NCBI RefSeq assembly: GCF_963678635.1
Contig: NC_087069.1
Span: 8,070,633 to 8,134,632 of the forward strand
Length of the DNA: 64,000 bases
Reading direction: 5' to 3'
From: Symsagittifera roscoffensis
Taxonomy: Eukaryota; Xenacoelomorpha; Acoela; Convolutidae
How positions within the stretch are numbered: position 1 is the first letter of the stretch; the number at the start of each line of letters is the position of its first letter. Shown piece after piece: positions 22,188 to 31,319 of this stretch. The position numbers were made by a program, and so were the translations under genes. The notes under the pieces were generated by a model, which was not told the DNA's origin, searched no databases, and worked only from the letters and a program-made list of their open reading frames with translations.

Positions 22188-22345
22188 AGCGTCCGTGGGC
22201 GAGTGGTTGGTGTATGTGACTCATAATGTCTACGTCGCAAGATCGAATCCGTGAAGCAGCCGATTTTGTTTTACTAATTCGAGGCCTATTTAAAATTTTT
22301 CTTATTGCACTTTATCGAGCTTTTTTCGTCGTGTTCTCGCTAGTT
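22188..22345 (+). mobile_element. tRNA-headed SINE-like element, second family
   Basis: A tRNA-like head carries an A-box-like block (TGGGCGAGTGGTTGG) and a B box (AGATCGAATCC), with CAT at the anticodon position. The body (TTTTACTAATTCGAGGCC, TTTTTCTTATTGCACTTTAT, GTGTTCTCGCTAGT) matches 6478-6620. It is absent from the corresponding intron in duplication copy 2, so insertion after the duplication is likely. Confidence 0.65.
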
Positions 22346-22349
22346 TTAA

Positions 22350-22480
22350 CAATCCCTCTTCCTCCTCTGGTATCTAGTAACGAACCTCTCCCATCTCAGG
22401 AGATAAAATTCAACGGTTAAGAGTATGATATTTTGAACCTAGTAACGAATCTCCTTCCCCCCTTTTGCAAAAGCGGGTAA
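22350..22480 (+). repeat. Dispersed C-run repeat, copy 2
   Basis: This copy contains GGTATCTAGTAACGAACCTC, CAACGGTTAAGAGTATGA, and a second unit CCTAGTAACGAATCTCC followed by CCCCCTTTTGCAAAAGCGGG. Same order as 38895-39020 and, inverted, 1315-1445. It directly follows the SINE-like body. Confidence 0.65.
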
Positions 22481-24274
22481 TTAGGTAAAGAGATCCCATT
22501 TGCTTTTCCCAGCGAAGCTCTTCAAAAAATTTCGAGAAAATTACTACCAGAAGCCATAATTCAAGTACAGAAACCAAGGTGTTTTTTTACAGAAGGGTAG
22601 GTCAGAGCAAAACTAAAAGTTTGCTGATCAGGCTTATCAATGGTTATCAAAAGTGTGATTCAATTTGTTTTTGTGGTTCGTCTTTTATCCTTAAATCGTA
22701 GTTTTCTTTTCTATAGTAGACAGAAAGAACATTACTGCCAAAAAAGAGCTGTAAATTGGGCATTTGCAAGGAGTGTTGGGAAGCCCATCATGGGCCGCAT
22801 CATGTAGTAATGAAAGAGACCATTAATGGAGAATCCACTGTGAACTTGAAAAAATCGTTGAATATATTTCAGAAATTCTAAAAAACTATCAGAGCTCTAA
22901 CAGACCAAAATGTTGATCTAAATGACGAAATGTTGCAAGTAATGGACAAATCAAATGCTCTGATGAGTAGGCGACAAAATATAGAAACTGTTAATGACCT
23001 GCAACAAGTTGCTAAACTTGAACAGAGTGTCTAGAGAGAGTTGGAAGGTTTAAAAGCAAACAGTTGCGCGAAAATTGCAAATATGAAAAAGATGATTGCA
23101 TCATTGGAAGATATCAATGAGAGTATCGTAGCTGCAATTCAGGCCTTGCAAGCAGAAAGCAATGCGAAAAACGTTCTATTTACAGTAACCAGCACTTCTT
23201 TCAAAGTCTGGCAGTTCTTTCAATTTTGTGTTTGAGAGATCGTTAAATGTAGTTTTTAGTATTTGTTCAAGTCGAGGAACATTACATTAGACGAACAGAA
23301 CTTTAGACGTCACTAATAAAAAAAGGTTTTTGGACAGCGCCTGTTTTAACGTTTTTCTGCAAACTTTGCAATCCAGATAAAAAAGCAAAGTCCTTACGAA
23401 ACTTTTTTTTACCATACAACGATTATTTTTTTTATTTAGGTTTTATCTAGGAAGATTGTTTACGCTGGCGAGTACCTGAATTCTCAAAAATAAATCAATA
23501 AACTGTTTTCAAAATAAATTTCAGCGCAGGGTTTTTTATAATGCTATAGGGTGCACGTATTTTTACGCTCTGCCTTTACTTGACTTATTTATAACAGATA
23601 CACGAAGTAATAGCAGTGCTTTATAAAAGATGGAACCTTAGATGAGCTGCAGTTGAATGTGAGTATGAAATGGAATGAGTGATTGATTGTTTTGTTATGT
23701 TGCTTATAGCACAGTTCACAGTCACGTACAATGAGAAAGTGCCCTGTTCACCCACAGTCAACGATGTATTCTTCACACTGTTTGGTCGGAATGGCGACAC
23801 GGGCAGACAGAAACTGGGCGAGATGCAGAAAAAAGGGCTTGTTTGGTATGAGTTTGAACTGCAGTTGATAGAAGTGGGCAGAATGGAGAGACTGGTAGTG
23901 GAAATCGAATTTGGAGAGGGGGGAGAGACAATTTGGCAACTAATGTGTTTTATAGTGACCAATCGGAGCAGCGGAGAGAAAGCTTTATTCATCGCCAAAT
24001 GTTCTCTGCATGAGCATGAAGATGGCTCACCGACCACAAAAGAACTACTGGCAAAAAATTTTAAAACATAAGCTAAATACTTCAAGCTGCAAAGAGTAAT
24101 TCAAACAGAATGAACGAACCAACAACTTTTCTTATCTCGCTTTATGTTAATCGTAAATAAGATTTGGTCTATACTATACCGTATATTTTGTCTATGCTGA
24201 CCGGCAATCTTAAGCCGAGATAGTGATCTCAGTTATCTCTGATCAATCCAATTGAATTATTTATAAAACATAGG

Positions 24275-24375
24275 ATAAATTGCCATTGGGTAATTTGGCA
24301 TTGGGTGGATTGATATATAGGGTAGATTAGTATAGGGTAGAATGGCATAGGGTAAATTGGAATTGGGTTGATTGT
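24275..24375 (+). repeat. Short minisatellite, unit about 15 bases
   Basis: About seven units resembling TTGGCATAGGGTAGA are arrayed between the PLAT exon and NIFK. The same array is at 36949-37054 in duplication copy 2, so it predates the duplication. Confidence 0.75.
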
Positions 24376-24549
24376 CATCGAACCATATTTTCAACCTAGA
24401 TTAATTACATGCACGTATTACTTGTATTTTCGGAGATATTGATGAACTTAATTTTGAATATAAAAACTAAGTTGCTTTAAAATCCATGTTTTTTAGTTTT
24501 TCTTTTCTGAAAGCTTTCTTTCTCTCTGAAATGTTCGCTTCAGGTTGAT

Positions 24550-26036
24550 ATGGTTACCAAAACGGCTTCGAAGTCAAACATATAACCTCCTTGCCTTTCA
24601 ATTCAAAATGAGGTCGACTCTACATTGGCTACTTACCATTCGGTTTTTATAACGAAGCACTCAAAGAACACTTTTCGCAGTTCGGAAAGATCACAAAAGT
24701 CCGAGAGCGAAGCAAACGATTCGGTGGTTTCAAAGGCTACGCTTTCGTTGAGTTTGAAAACACAGAAGTGGCTCAAATAGCAGCAGATGCGACTAATAAC
24801 TACATAATTGACAAGAAAATCCTAAAAGCCAGATATATAACTCCTGAAGACCAGCATGTAAAACGGCTAAGAGGTAGAAAGACGTTTGAAACCTTCAAAA
24901 CTCCGACTTTAGTTCCAAATACAAACTTAGTGGCACCTGCTGGTCAATCGAGAAAGCGGTTGATGAAAAAGCGTGAAATGTATTTGAACTTGCATGAAAG
25001 GTTATCTGAATTTGGTATTGAGTTGGAAGAAATTCCGGTTATTTGGCAAGTTTGGACAAAAAAATTGCGGAAGCGAAAGATAGAAATAAGATTAAAGAAG
25101 AAAACAAAGCAAAGAAAACCTTGCAAGTGAAAATTCAAAATCACAGAAAGTTGAAAAAATAAAAATCTGAGGAACATGAGAAAAAAAGGCAAAAAAAGCT
25201 TCGAAAAAAGAAACAGAGAGGACGGAAAATGTCGAAAAAGCTCAAGATGGTTTATGGAATGTGGGCAATGAACTTCAGAACTTGTCAAAGTTCAGACGAG
25301 AATAAGGAAAAAGAAGCGAAAACAAAAACGTTGAAAAGAATGACTTGAAAACCGTGGCAGTGTCGAAGTCCAAAAATCCGGTGTCGAAAAAGCCAGCAGA
25401 AAAACTAGAAACGGTAAAAAGGAAAATTAAAAAAGTTGCAAGGGAAATCAGCGACGATTCATCGTCGGAAATCTTTAAAAAGAGACCCAGTAAGGCAGCG
25501 TTAGCGGAAAAAAATGAACAAAATACAAAAAAGAAAATTAGAAAATTGGTGAAAGAGAGAGCCGAAAGAGAATCGACCCGAAGTCATGAAGAAAAGGCGG
25601 TTAAAGAAAGTGACAATAATGAAAAGCCAGTTTTGAAGAAAAAATTTGACAAGAAAGAAGTGATGCGAAGTTTCAGACAAAGGAAAACAGATTTGAAAAC
25701 CGTGGCAGTGTCGAAGTCCAAAAATCCAGTGTCGAAAAAACCAGCAGAAAAACTAGAACCGGTAAAAAGGAAGGTAGAAAAAGTTGCAAGGGAAATCAGC
25801 GACGATTCACCGTCGAAAATCCTTAAAAAGAGACCCAGTAAGGAAGCGTTAGCGAGTAAAAATGAACAAAATACAAAAAAGAAAATTAGAAATTTGGTGA
25901 ACTAGAGAGCCGAAAGAGAATCGACTCAAAATCACAAAGAAAAGGCGGTTAAAGAAAGTGACGATACTGAAAAGCCAGTTTTGAAGAAAAAAATTGGACA
26001 AGAAAGAAGTGATGCGGAGTTTCAGACATAAAATTC
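24550..26036 (+). pseudogene. NIFK: NIFK-like RRM protein, pseudogene (duplication copy 1)
   Basis: This is the paralogue of 37214-38538. NIFK is a nucleolar RNA-binding protein (RRM plus basic tail) that binds Ki-67 and works in ribosome biogenesis. The start MVTKTASKSNI is followed directly by TAA, and frameshifts lie in the first RRM strand. Only from 24768 is the RRM end open (RYITPEDQHVKRLRGRKTF). Further stops occur at 25128 and 25159. The acidic middle part is shortened against copy 2, and a stop near 25903 interrupts the tail. The Lys-rich tail carries an internal tandem duplication: the block LKTVAVSKSKNPVSKK occurs at 25345 and again at 25691. There are no introns. Clearly non-functional as NIFK. 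Confidence 0.85.
25345..26030 (+). repeat. Two-unit tandem repeat of about 345 bases in NIFK tail
   Basis: The segments starting at about 25345 and 25691 encode the same Lys/Ser-rich block (SKNPVSKKPAEKLE, VAREISDDS, SKNEQNTKKKIR) with few differences. Copy 2 at 38160-38520 has one unit only. The duplication is therefore specific to copy 1 and more recent than the segmental duplication. Confidence 0.85.
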
Positions 26037-26053
26037 AGAACATTCAGTTCAAA

Positions 26054-26896
26054 ATGCATGATTCCATCCTTCAGTGTACAACCTGTTCCCTCGAGATCAA
26101 AGACGAGTCTGTCTTTGTGTGTCTTACTTGCACAAGAAGGATGCACTGAACCAAATCTTACACGGGTTTTTCAGAATCATTATTAACTGAGCTGAATGAA
26201 GTTAGAAATAATTTCTTGCTTCTTTGTAACGACCGTAGTGCTATCGGAAAACGGGATCTTGTCATCTCGACCATCTGTAGAGGCATCGTTGAATCAGAAA
26301 CTAATGACTTAGTGGAGAAAAAATTGCGGACAAAATCAGCGATAAAAATGACGAATTGGTTACAAGTTTCAAGAAGTATTCTGAAGTTATCACCGCTGGA
26401 CTGAAAGAAGTCTCGAGCTCAGTGAACCAGGCAGTGCCTCATCGTGGTGCAGTTACTGAAGAACAAGCAATGATAGCTGAACTAGAAATAGAAAAGTCTT
26501 TGAAGGTTCGGGGTGTCCCCGAACTGCTCACTGGTTCGATAGCAGAAAAAATGAAACACGACCACGAAAAATTGACCGCGGTTTTCTCTCACCTGGGGAC
26601 TACGCTGAATGTCAAGCAATTGAGGCGACTAAGAATTACCACAGCCAAGCGAACTGGTCGGAGAAGCATTCTTGTCACTTGCAATGACGTGTTTACAAGA
26701 AACTTTGCGCTAACAGCTGCAAGCGCGCTGAAAACCTTTCCTGAAAACGGAGTTTTTATTTCACCTGTGCTATCAGCGGCCGAAAAACTTCAACAAACTC
26801 CAAAATCTGCTCGAAACACGCCGTAAACACGCCGTACTGAAATTGCTCAAACGAGTCGAAAATAAATGGGTGGAAGCGAATTTCGAAGAATCTAGA
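26054..26896 (+). pseudogene. LINE ORF1-like protein with zinc finger, broken
   Basis: An ATG at 26054 opens a short frame with a PHD-like zinc-binding pattern (QCTTCSLEI, then VCLTC, then RRMH), ending in TGA right after the His, where a Cys would be expected. The frame then continues with coiled-coil-like sequence (26180-26400). From 26356 comes another frame with RGVPELL, LRRLRITTAKRTGRRSILVTC and VFTRNFAL, the RRM-like core seen in ORF1 proteins of L1/CR1-type elements. ORF1 proteins bind the element RNA. One stop and one frame change separate the parts. Confidence 0.65.
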
Positions 26897-26939
26897 GTTA
26901 AATGACTATGCTCAGCTGCTTCAACTACCAGTAATAGCA

Positions 26940-27660
26940 TACGCCTATGCCTCTTCAATGTTCGAAGCCTTCTCAACTCTAGTGGGCGGATGGCTTTCAG
27001 CAACGCAGGTTTAAAAGAAGATATCGATATTTTGTGTTTAACTGAAACGTGGTTGACCGAGTCTTTTTCAAGTTCTGAGTTGTTTTTTATCTGATTTTGT
27101 TATACATCGTTGTGATCGTCCCAACTCTGGCGAGTATCTTTCTTCGCATGGACGGGTCCTACTAGCAATCAGGAAATTTATCAAACATTCTCCCATTAAA
27201 GTCGCAATGAGCGGTGCTGAGGTTGTTGCGTCATTGGTGTCTGTCAACAAAGTTGATTTATTACTAGTTGTCGGATATAACCCCCCAGCAGCTAGCAATT
27301 ACAGGTGGCCACTTGCTTGTTGGGCGAGTCTGTTCTCTACTATTACGACTATTGTATCAACAGCCTCAGTGGTGTACTTCCTCGAAGGTTTCAATCTCTC
27401 TGTCGACTGGGTTGCTGTTACTTCTACTGCTGATTATGAAACTTCTGTTCTTCAAATGCTGGATGAGCACAAACTATTTCAAGTTGTGGATGTATTGACT
27501 ACGGTGACAAACACTTTCGATCTATGCTTCACGAACGAACTCGCTTCAGTAATTAATCACCAGATCAATCAAGGCTTATCAGAAAACTACGCACTCGCAG
27601 GGAAGCCTTGCTCAGATCACAGAGCGGTCACCGTTGACTTAGAGATCCAGACCACAACAA
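26940..27660 (+). pseudogene. LINE endonuclease (EEP/APE-type), inactive
   Basis: The domain starts with LCLFNVRSLLNSSGRMAF and DIDILCLTETWLTE (about 26950-27060), including the Glu of the catalytic ETW motif. A stop and frame change follow near 27090. The frame from 27207 continues to EGFNLSVDW, where the family has GDFN, so the catalytic Asp is replaced, and to CSDHRAVTVDL, the C-terminal catalytic SDH motif, near 27612. The enzyme would nick target DNA for target-primed reverse transcription. The missing Asp and the stop indicate loss of function. Confidence 0.75.
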
Positions 27661-28071
27661 CAGTTGATATACCACGAAAATCGAAGTTCTTTAATTTTTG
27701 TCGGGCGTACTACGAGAAAATAAATCAACTGACAAGCACCAAACCGTTCTCTGCTGTTGGCTGGTCAAATCCGGATGTCCTTGTCAACGAATGGTATGCA
27801 TGGCTGGAGGAAATTTTTGAAGAAACAGTAACTGTGCGAACAATTCACCGCGCCAATCTACCCCCAAGGGTTAGCCCGGGTACAAGCAACTCAATAAGAA
27901 ACTCTTCTAAAGTCGGAATCACGAAAAAAGAAGTGGACGACAGGCTCGCACTCGAACAGGCCGAGTACGAACAGGAACTGTCATCGGGAGGAAGCACCAA
28001 TTGGCTATTCAAACATTTCAACTCTTTCCGGAAGTCAAACCCGCTACCCGCTACCCGCTACAATTACATCG

Positions 28072-29733
28072 TTGGAAAAAGAAGCCTCAGGTGACTTTGC
28101 GAAAGCCAATTTGTTCAATGAGTATTTCCAAAGCGTTTACACTGTTTCAAGTGCTTTTGTCAACCCCTTCGGCCCGGACCCAGTGAGCATCCTTAAAGAT
28201 TTTGATACAAGCTTGGAGCCTCTACTGGGCATTGTGCATAAGCTTGATGAGACCAAGTCAAGAGGCCCCGACAATTTGCCTCCGACTTTTTTCAAAAATA
28301 TAAGTACCATAGCTAAGAGCTTGTCACAAATGATCACAAAAGTGAAGCAAACTGATATATATCCTCGTAGATGGAAAATAAGCAAACTTAGACCACTCTT
28401 CAAAAAAGGGGACAGGCGAAGCGTTGAGAACTATCGGCCGGTGGCTTTGATTGATATAGCATCGAAATGTTTGAAAAAGTGTCTATTTATTGTCCTCTAC
28501 GAACGGGTGTCTCCTCTGATTCCCGACGTTCAGCATGGTTTTAGACGTGGACGGTCTACTTTGACCCAGCTTCTCCAGTATGTGGACTCTTTATACCGAG
28601 CAGCCGACAAATCAACTTAGTAGACAGTGTCTACTTTGACTTCAACGAAGCTTTTGATAAGATTGACCATGGCATCCTCCTGAATAAATTTCATAGTCTT
28701 GGCGTGCGCGGTCGCTTGCAGAAAGTGTTTACCTCTTACCTCACCGGTCGCACCCAATTAGTGGAGGTGAATTGTGTGCTGTCCGTTACTGTTCCGATAC
28801 TCAGCAGTATCCCGCAAGGGTCCCTTCTAGGTCCTCTCTTGTTTCTAATATACAGTTTCGACTTATGTGAAGAATTAGCCTCCGATGCGTTTACTTTCTT
28901 TGACGATGCAAAATTGCTGTCTGTAAGACAACGTCTCTCTCAGCCGCATGTTCTGCAGCATGACATGCAATTGCTTCACCGTTGGTCAGAAAACAATAAG
29001 TTACCGTTCAACCTGGAGAAATGTCATGTAATGTCTTTTACCAAAACGAACATGCAGGTCTTCATAGGTGACCACCTTTTGACTCAGTCAACTGAAGAAA
29101 AAGACCTTGGTGTTATAATAACGAGTGACTTGAAGTGGAGTACTTTCTCGTTGTAAAAAAGCTCATTGCGTGCTACATATGTTGATGAGAACTGTATCTC
29201 CTTTTGCATCTTGGAGAACCAAATTTGACTTGTATAACTCTATGGTGTTACCGGTGCTGACCTATTGTTTTCCGAGTTGGTCTCCATCGAAAGCCACCCT
29301 CACAAAACTTGAACAGGTACAGAAGCGAGCCACAGCTTGGATTCGTAGTTACGACTGTACTTACAGAGATCGCTTAGTCTTCTTGAATTTGTTACCACTA
29401 ACGCTGAATCTTCAAGTTTATGACCTCCTGACTTTTTCAAAGATCGTGAATGGTGTGTATGACTTCAACTGGCATAAGTGCATCACTTTCATGAGCTCTA
29501 TTAGTACTCGTTCAGACTCAGCACTTTTCGTTGATCTTCCGAAAGTGAAGAAAGAGAGCTCGAGACAAAACTTTTTCTTCCGAACTGGACGCGTGGTAAA
29601 TCAGATCCTTGCCTTTGTTAATGTCTATACTCTGGTTGGCCTCAAACAACGTTTACTGAAGTTCTTTTGGTCTTACTTTCATACAGACTACAACTTCTCT
29701 CATCCATGCTCTTGGCGCTTTGCCTGTGACTGA
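28072..29733 (+). pseudogene. LINE reverse transcriptase, frame-broken
   Basis: RT motifs run in order over three frames. They are KLRPLFKKGDRRSVENYRPV (28385-28440), QHGFRRGRSTLTQLLQYVDS (28530-28590), VYFDFNEAFDKIDHG after a stop (28630-28675), IPQGSLLGPLLFLIYSFDL (28808-28865), FFDDAKLLS in place of the usual (F/Y)ADD box (28896-28922), and a C-terminal part with LPVLTYCFPSW and KLEQVQKRATAWI (29250-29345). The Asp pair is present. Stops at 28618 and 29154 and a frame change near 28040-28060 disable it. The arrangement fits CR1/Jockey-group elements. Confidence 0.8.
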
Positions 29734-29831
29734 TCGCAGTGTCGTTGATTTATTATTGTGTTTCAGGTAGCAATACCTTCAAATCATTTTGATTTGTAAA
29801 TCCTTTATACTAATCATAAAAATAATAATTA

Positions 29832-30840
29832 GAAACTAAATTGCGAACAATATTAGGTTCCACAGCAACCAGAGTGCTGCTCAAAAATATCATTGTTGCT
29901 CGGAAAACAACTAATTTTACACTCTAATGAGTAATTCAGCTGCAACGCTTCTTCAAAGAGACTACTTGCTCTGCCAAAGTTTTCATTGTTTTTCCACTCC
30001 ATATTAACTTCCTTTCTCTGGTGCAAACTGCCAGGACTCGTGCATCTAGTCTCATCAATTGCATAAACTTAAGCCACGTTTAACCCAATTTTGAGATGTT
30101 CATACACATGATTTTGAGCGCTTTGCTCTCAAATTTTGACGCCTTTGCGCAAAATATCGGTTTTTGCTACCATTAATGAGATTAAAACAATGATTGGTCG
30201 GCTCCTGTTAATTACGCGCTTCGACAACCGATAGTAATAGAAATATCGGGAGGGGTAACTTGTGCACCATAGATAGTTGTGTGACATCGCGGATCGTCTG
30301 ATCAGTTTTTGAGTAAGTTGTTTCCACTTGCATCTCGTCGAACTTGGTCTGGATATCCCAATATCTTTAAATTATATCTCGTTATAATTTTCTGCCAGTT
30401 CGTCCGCGCACATGGCTTTTGCACCAATTTCCCTCTAGGCTATTTCATTTCGATCCGGCCGAAGATTTTGTTTTGTAGCAGCCAAAAGTTCATTCACCAC
30501 TCGTCCAATTGTTACTTTGAGATCTTTCTTCAGCACTCAAAAATCCGGGATTTTGTTCTCAAAGGCCTTTTCGTTGGTTTCCTCCAACTTGTTAATGATG
30601 GGTTCTTCGTCTGCATGACTGAGTGCCTTGCACGTTCTTCTTGTTTTTGATTTGGCATTAGGCGTCAGTTCTTGAAATCTGAAGAGTAGGTGGATGATGA
30701 GCTTCGGCATCATTTTGAAATGAGATTGATCATTTTCCATTTTCAGTCTGAAATTATCTAATAAGTTTATCACAGAATTTGTTGACAGCTGTTTGTGTTT
30801 GCTGGCAAATTCGAAAAAGATTTTTCATGCATCGTCAATG
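29832..30840 (-). pseudogene. Minus-strand coding-like remnant, unrecognised
   Basis: Reading the minus strand from about 30835 down to about 30250, one frame stays open for some 95 codons (with SKHKQLSTNSVINLLDNF, PKLIIHLLFRFQELTPNAK and TRRTCKALSHADEEP). It continues after single in-frame stops with VLKKDLKVTIGRVVNELLAA and REIGAKAMCADELAENYNE. The residue composition is that of a real soluble helical protein, and stops are isolated, which suggests a decayed gene or retrocopy. I do not recognise the family. The stretch 29832-30240 contains nothing I can name. Confidence 0.45.
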
Positions 30841-31319
30841 ATAGAACTAAGTATTTACTTATTAATTTGAACATGAGAACACTAGAAAATTTTCTGACAT
30901 TGTTGTGTAAGGGCGCCGAACATCAGGCCGAGTAGAAAAACAAAGGACTTTAAGCCGAGCTTTTTTTCAAAAAGTCATAAAACATGCGTAATTTAAAGAT
31001 GGTTTGAGCTTTTCTCAATTTTTTGATAATTTTTTGTACCATAATAATTGGCTTTTTAAGAAGTTTGGTGAAGTTTTTTGTATGTATAATTTATGCATTT
31101 CAAAATCTAGCTGATTTGACTAATGGATGCCATTCCTAAGTTTCCATTGTCATGATTAGCGCTTGCTAGGGACTATATTTGACTAAGTTTTTCAAATCAA
31201 TATTCTGCAGATAAAAAAATTAGCATTTTGATTTGCTTGTAATTTTAAATTTCAGTCTGAAGTCCTGTTGTCTTGGACCCGTTGTTGTGGGTTTCATCTT
31301 TTATTGATGATTTCTCTTA

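Larger units (their letters stand above)
20893..24071 (+). pseudogene. RING/B-box/PLAT gene, pseudogene (duplication copy 1)
   Basis: This is the paralogue of the gene at 34321-36765. The RING exon 20893-21123 has the same 231-base length and begins MATGGDQFECPICLETLV, but a TAG at 21034-21036 is codon 48, and the conserved third-position Cys after the GHS motif is Arg (GHSFR). Exon 2 survives only from about 22725 to 23163. The first half of the B-box is lost, TAA and TAG stops occur, and the coiled-coil part (LTDQNVDLNDEM, KSNALMSRRQNIE) needs frame changes. The small exon is kept at about 23630-23658. The PLAT exon up to the TAA at 24069-24071 is still open (DVFFTLFGRNGDTGRQKLG). With a lost zinc ligand, stops and deletions, it cannot make the RING ligase. 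The PLAT exon may be open only by chance or slow decay. Confidence 0.8.
14000..26055. repeat. Segmental duplication, copy 1
   Basis: This block is paralogous to about 30820-38535 in the same order and orientation. Anchors include GTCAATGATAGA (14238 / 30836), the AGTCC-TTGTCCTAGACCCGTTGTT block (14740 / 31270), AATAACAAAGACCTCTGAA (20386 / 33806), the RING exon (20893 / 34321), the PLAT exon (about 23715 / 36397) and NIFK (24550 / 37214). Copy 1 is about 4.3 kb longer, mostly from extra degenerate tandem repeats at 15-19.7 kb, a local tandem duplication at 21.2-21.8 kb and a SINE-like insertion at 22.2 kb. Both genes in it are broken. Confidence 0.85.
26054..29831 (+). mobile_element. Non-LTR retrotransposon (CR1/Jockey-like LINE), disabled
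   Basis: The order zinc finger ORF1, endonuclease, reverse transcriptase and LINE-type C-terminus is clear on the plus strand. ORF1 begins near 26054, the endonuclease runs about 26940-27660, and the RT about 28080-29160 with a C-terminal region to 29733. It ends near an AT-rich tail (ATAAAAATAATAATTAG, about 29815-29831). Frames are broken by stops and small indels, but motifs are well kept, so it is younger than the 7-10 kb LINE. Its left end lies where the paralogy between the two NIFK copies stops. No target-site duplication was confirmed. Confidence 0.85.

Noticed and set aside
22188-22262. Functional tRNA gene with CAT anticodon
   Set aside because: Arms do not pair well and the sequence continues into a repeated body shared with 6478-6620.
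23621-24085. Minus-strand open frame of 154 codons opposite the PLAT exon
   Set aside because: It is a shadow of the PLAT coding strand, whose homology is clear.
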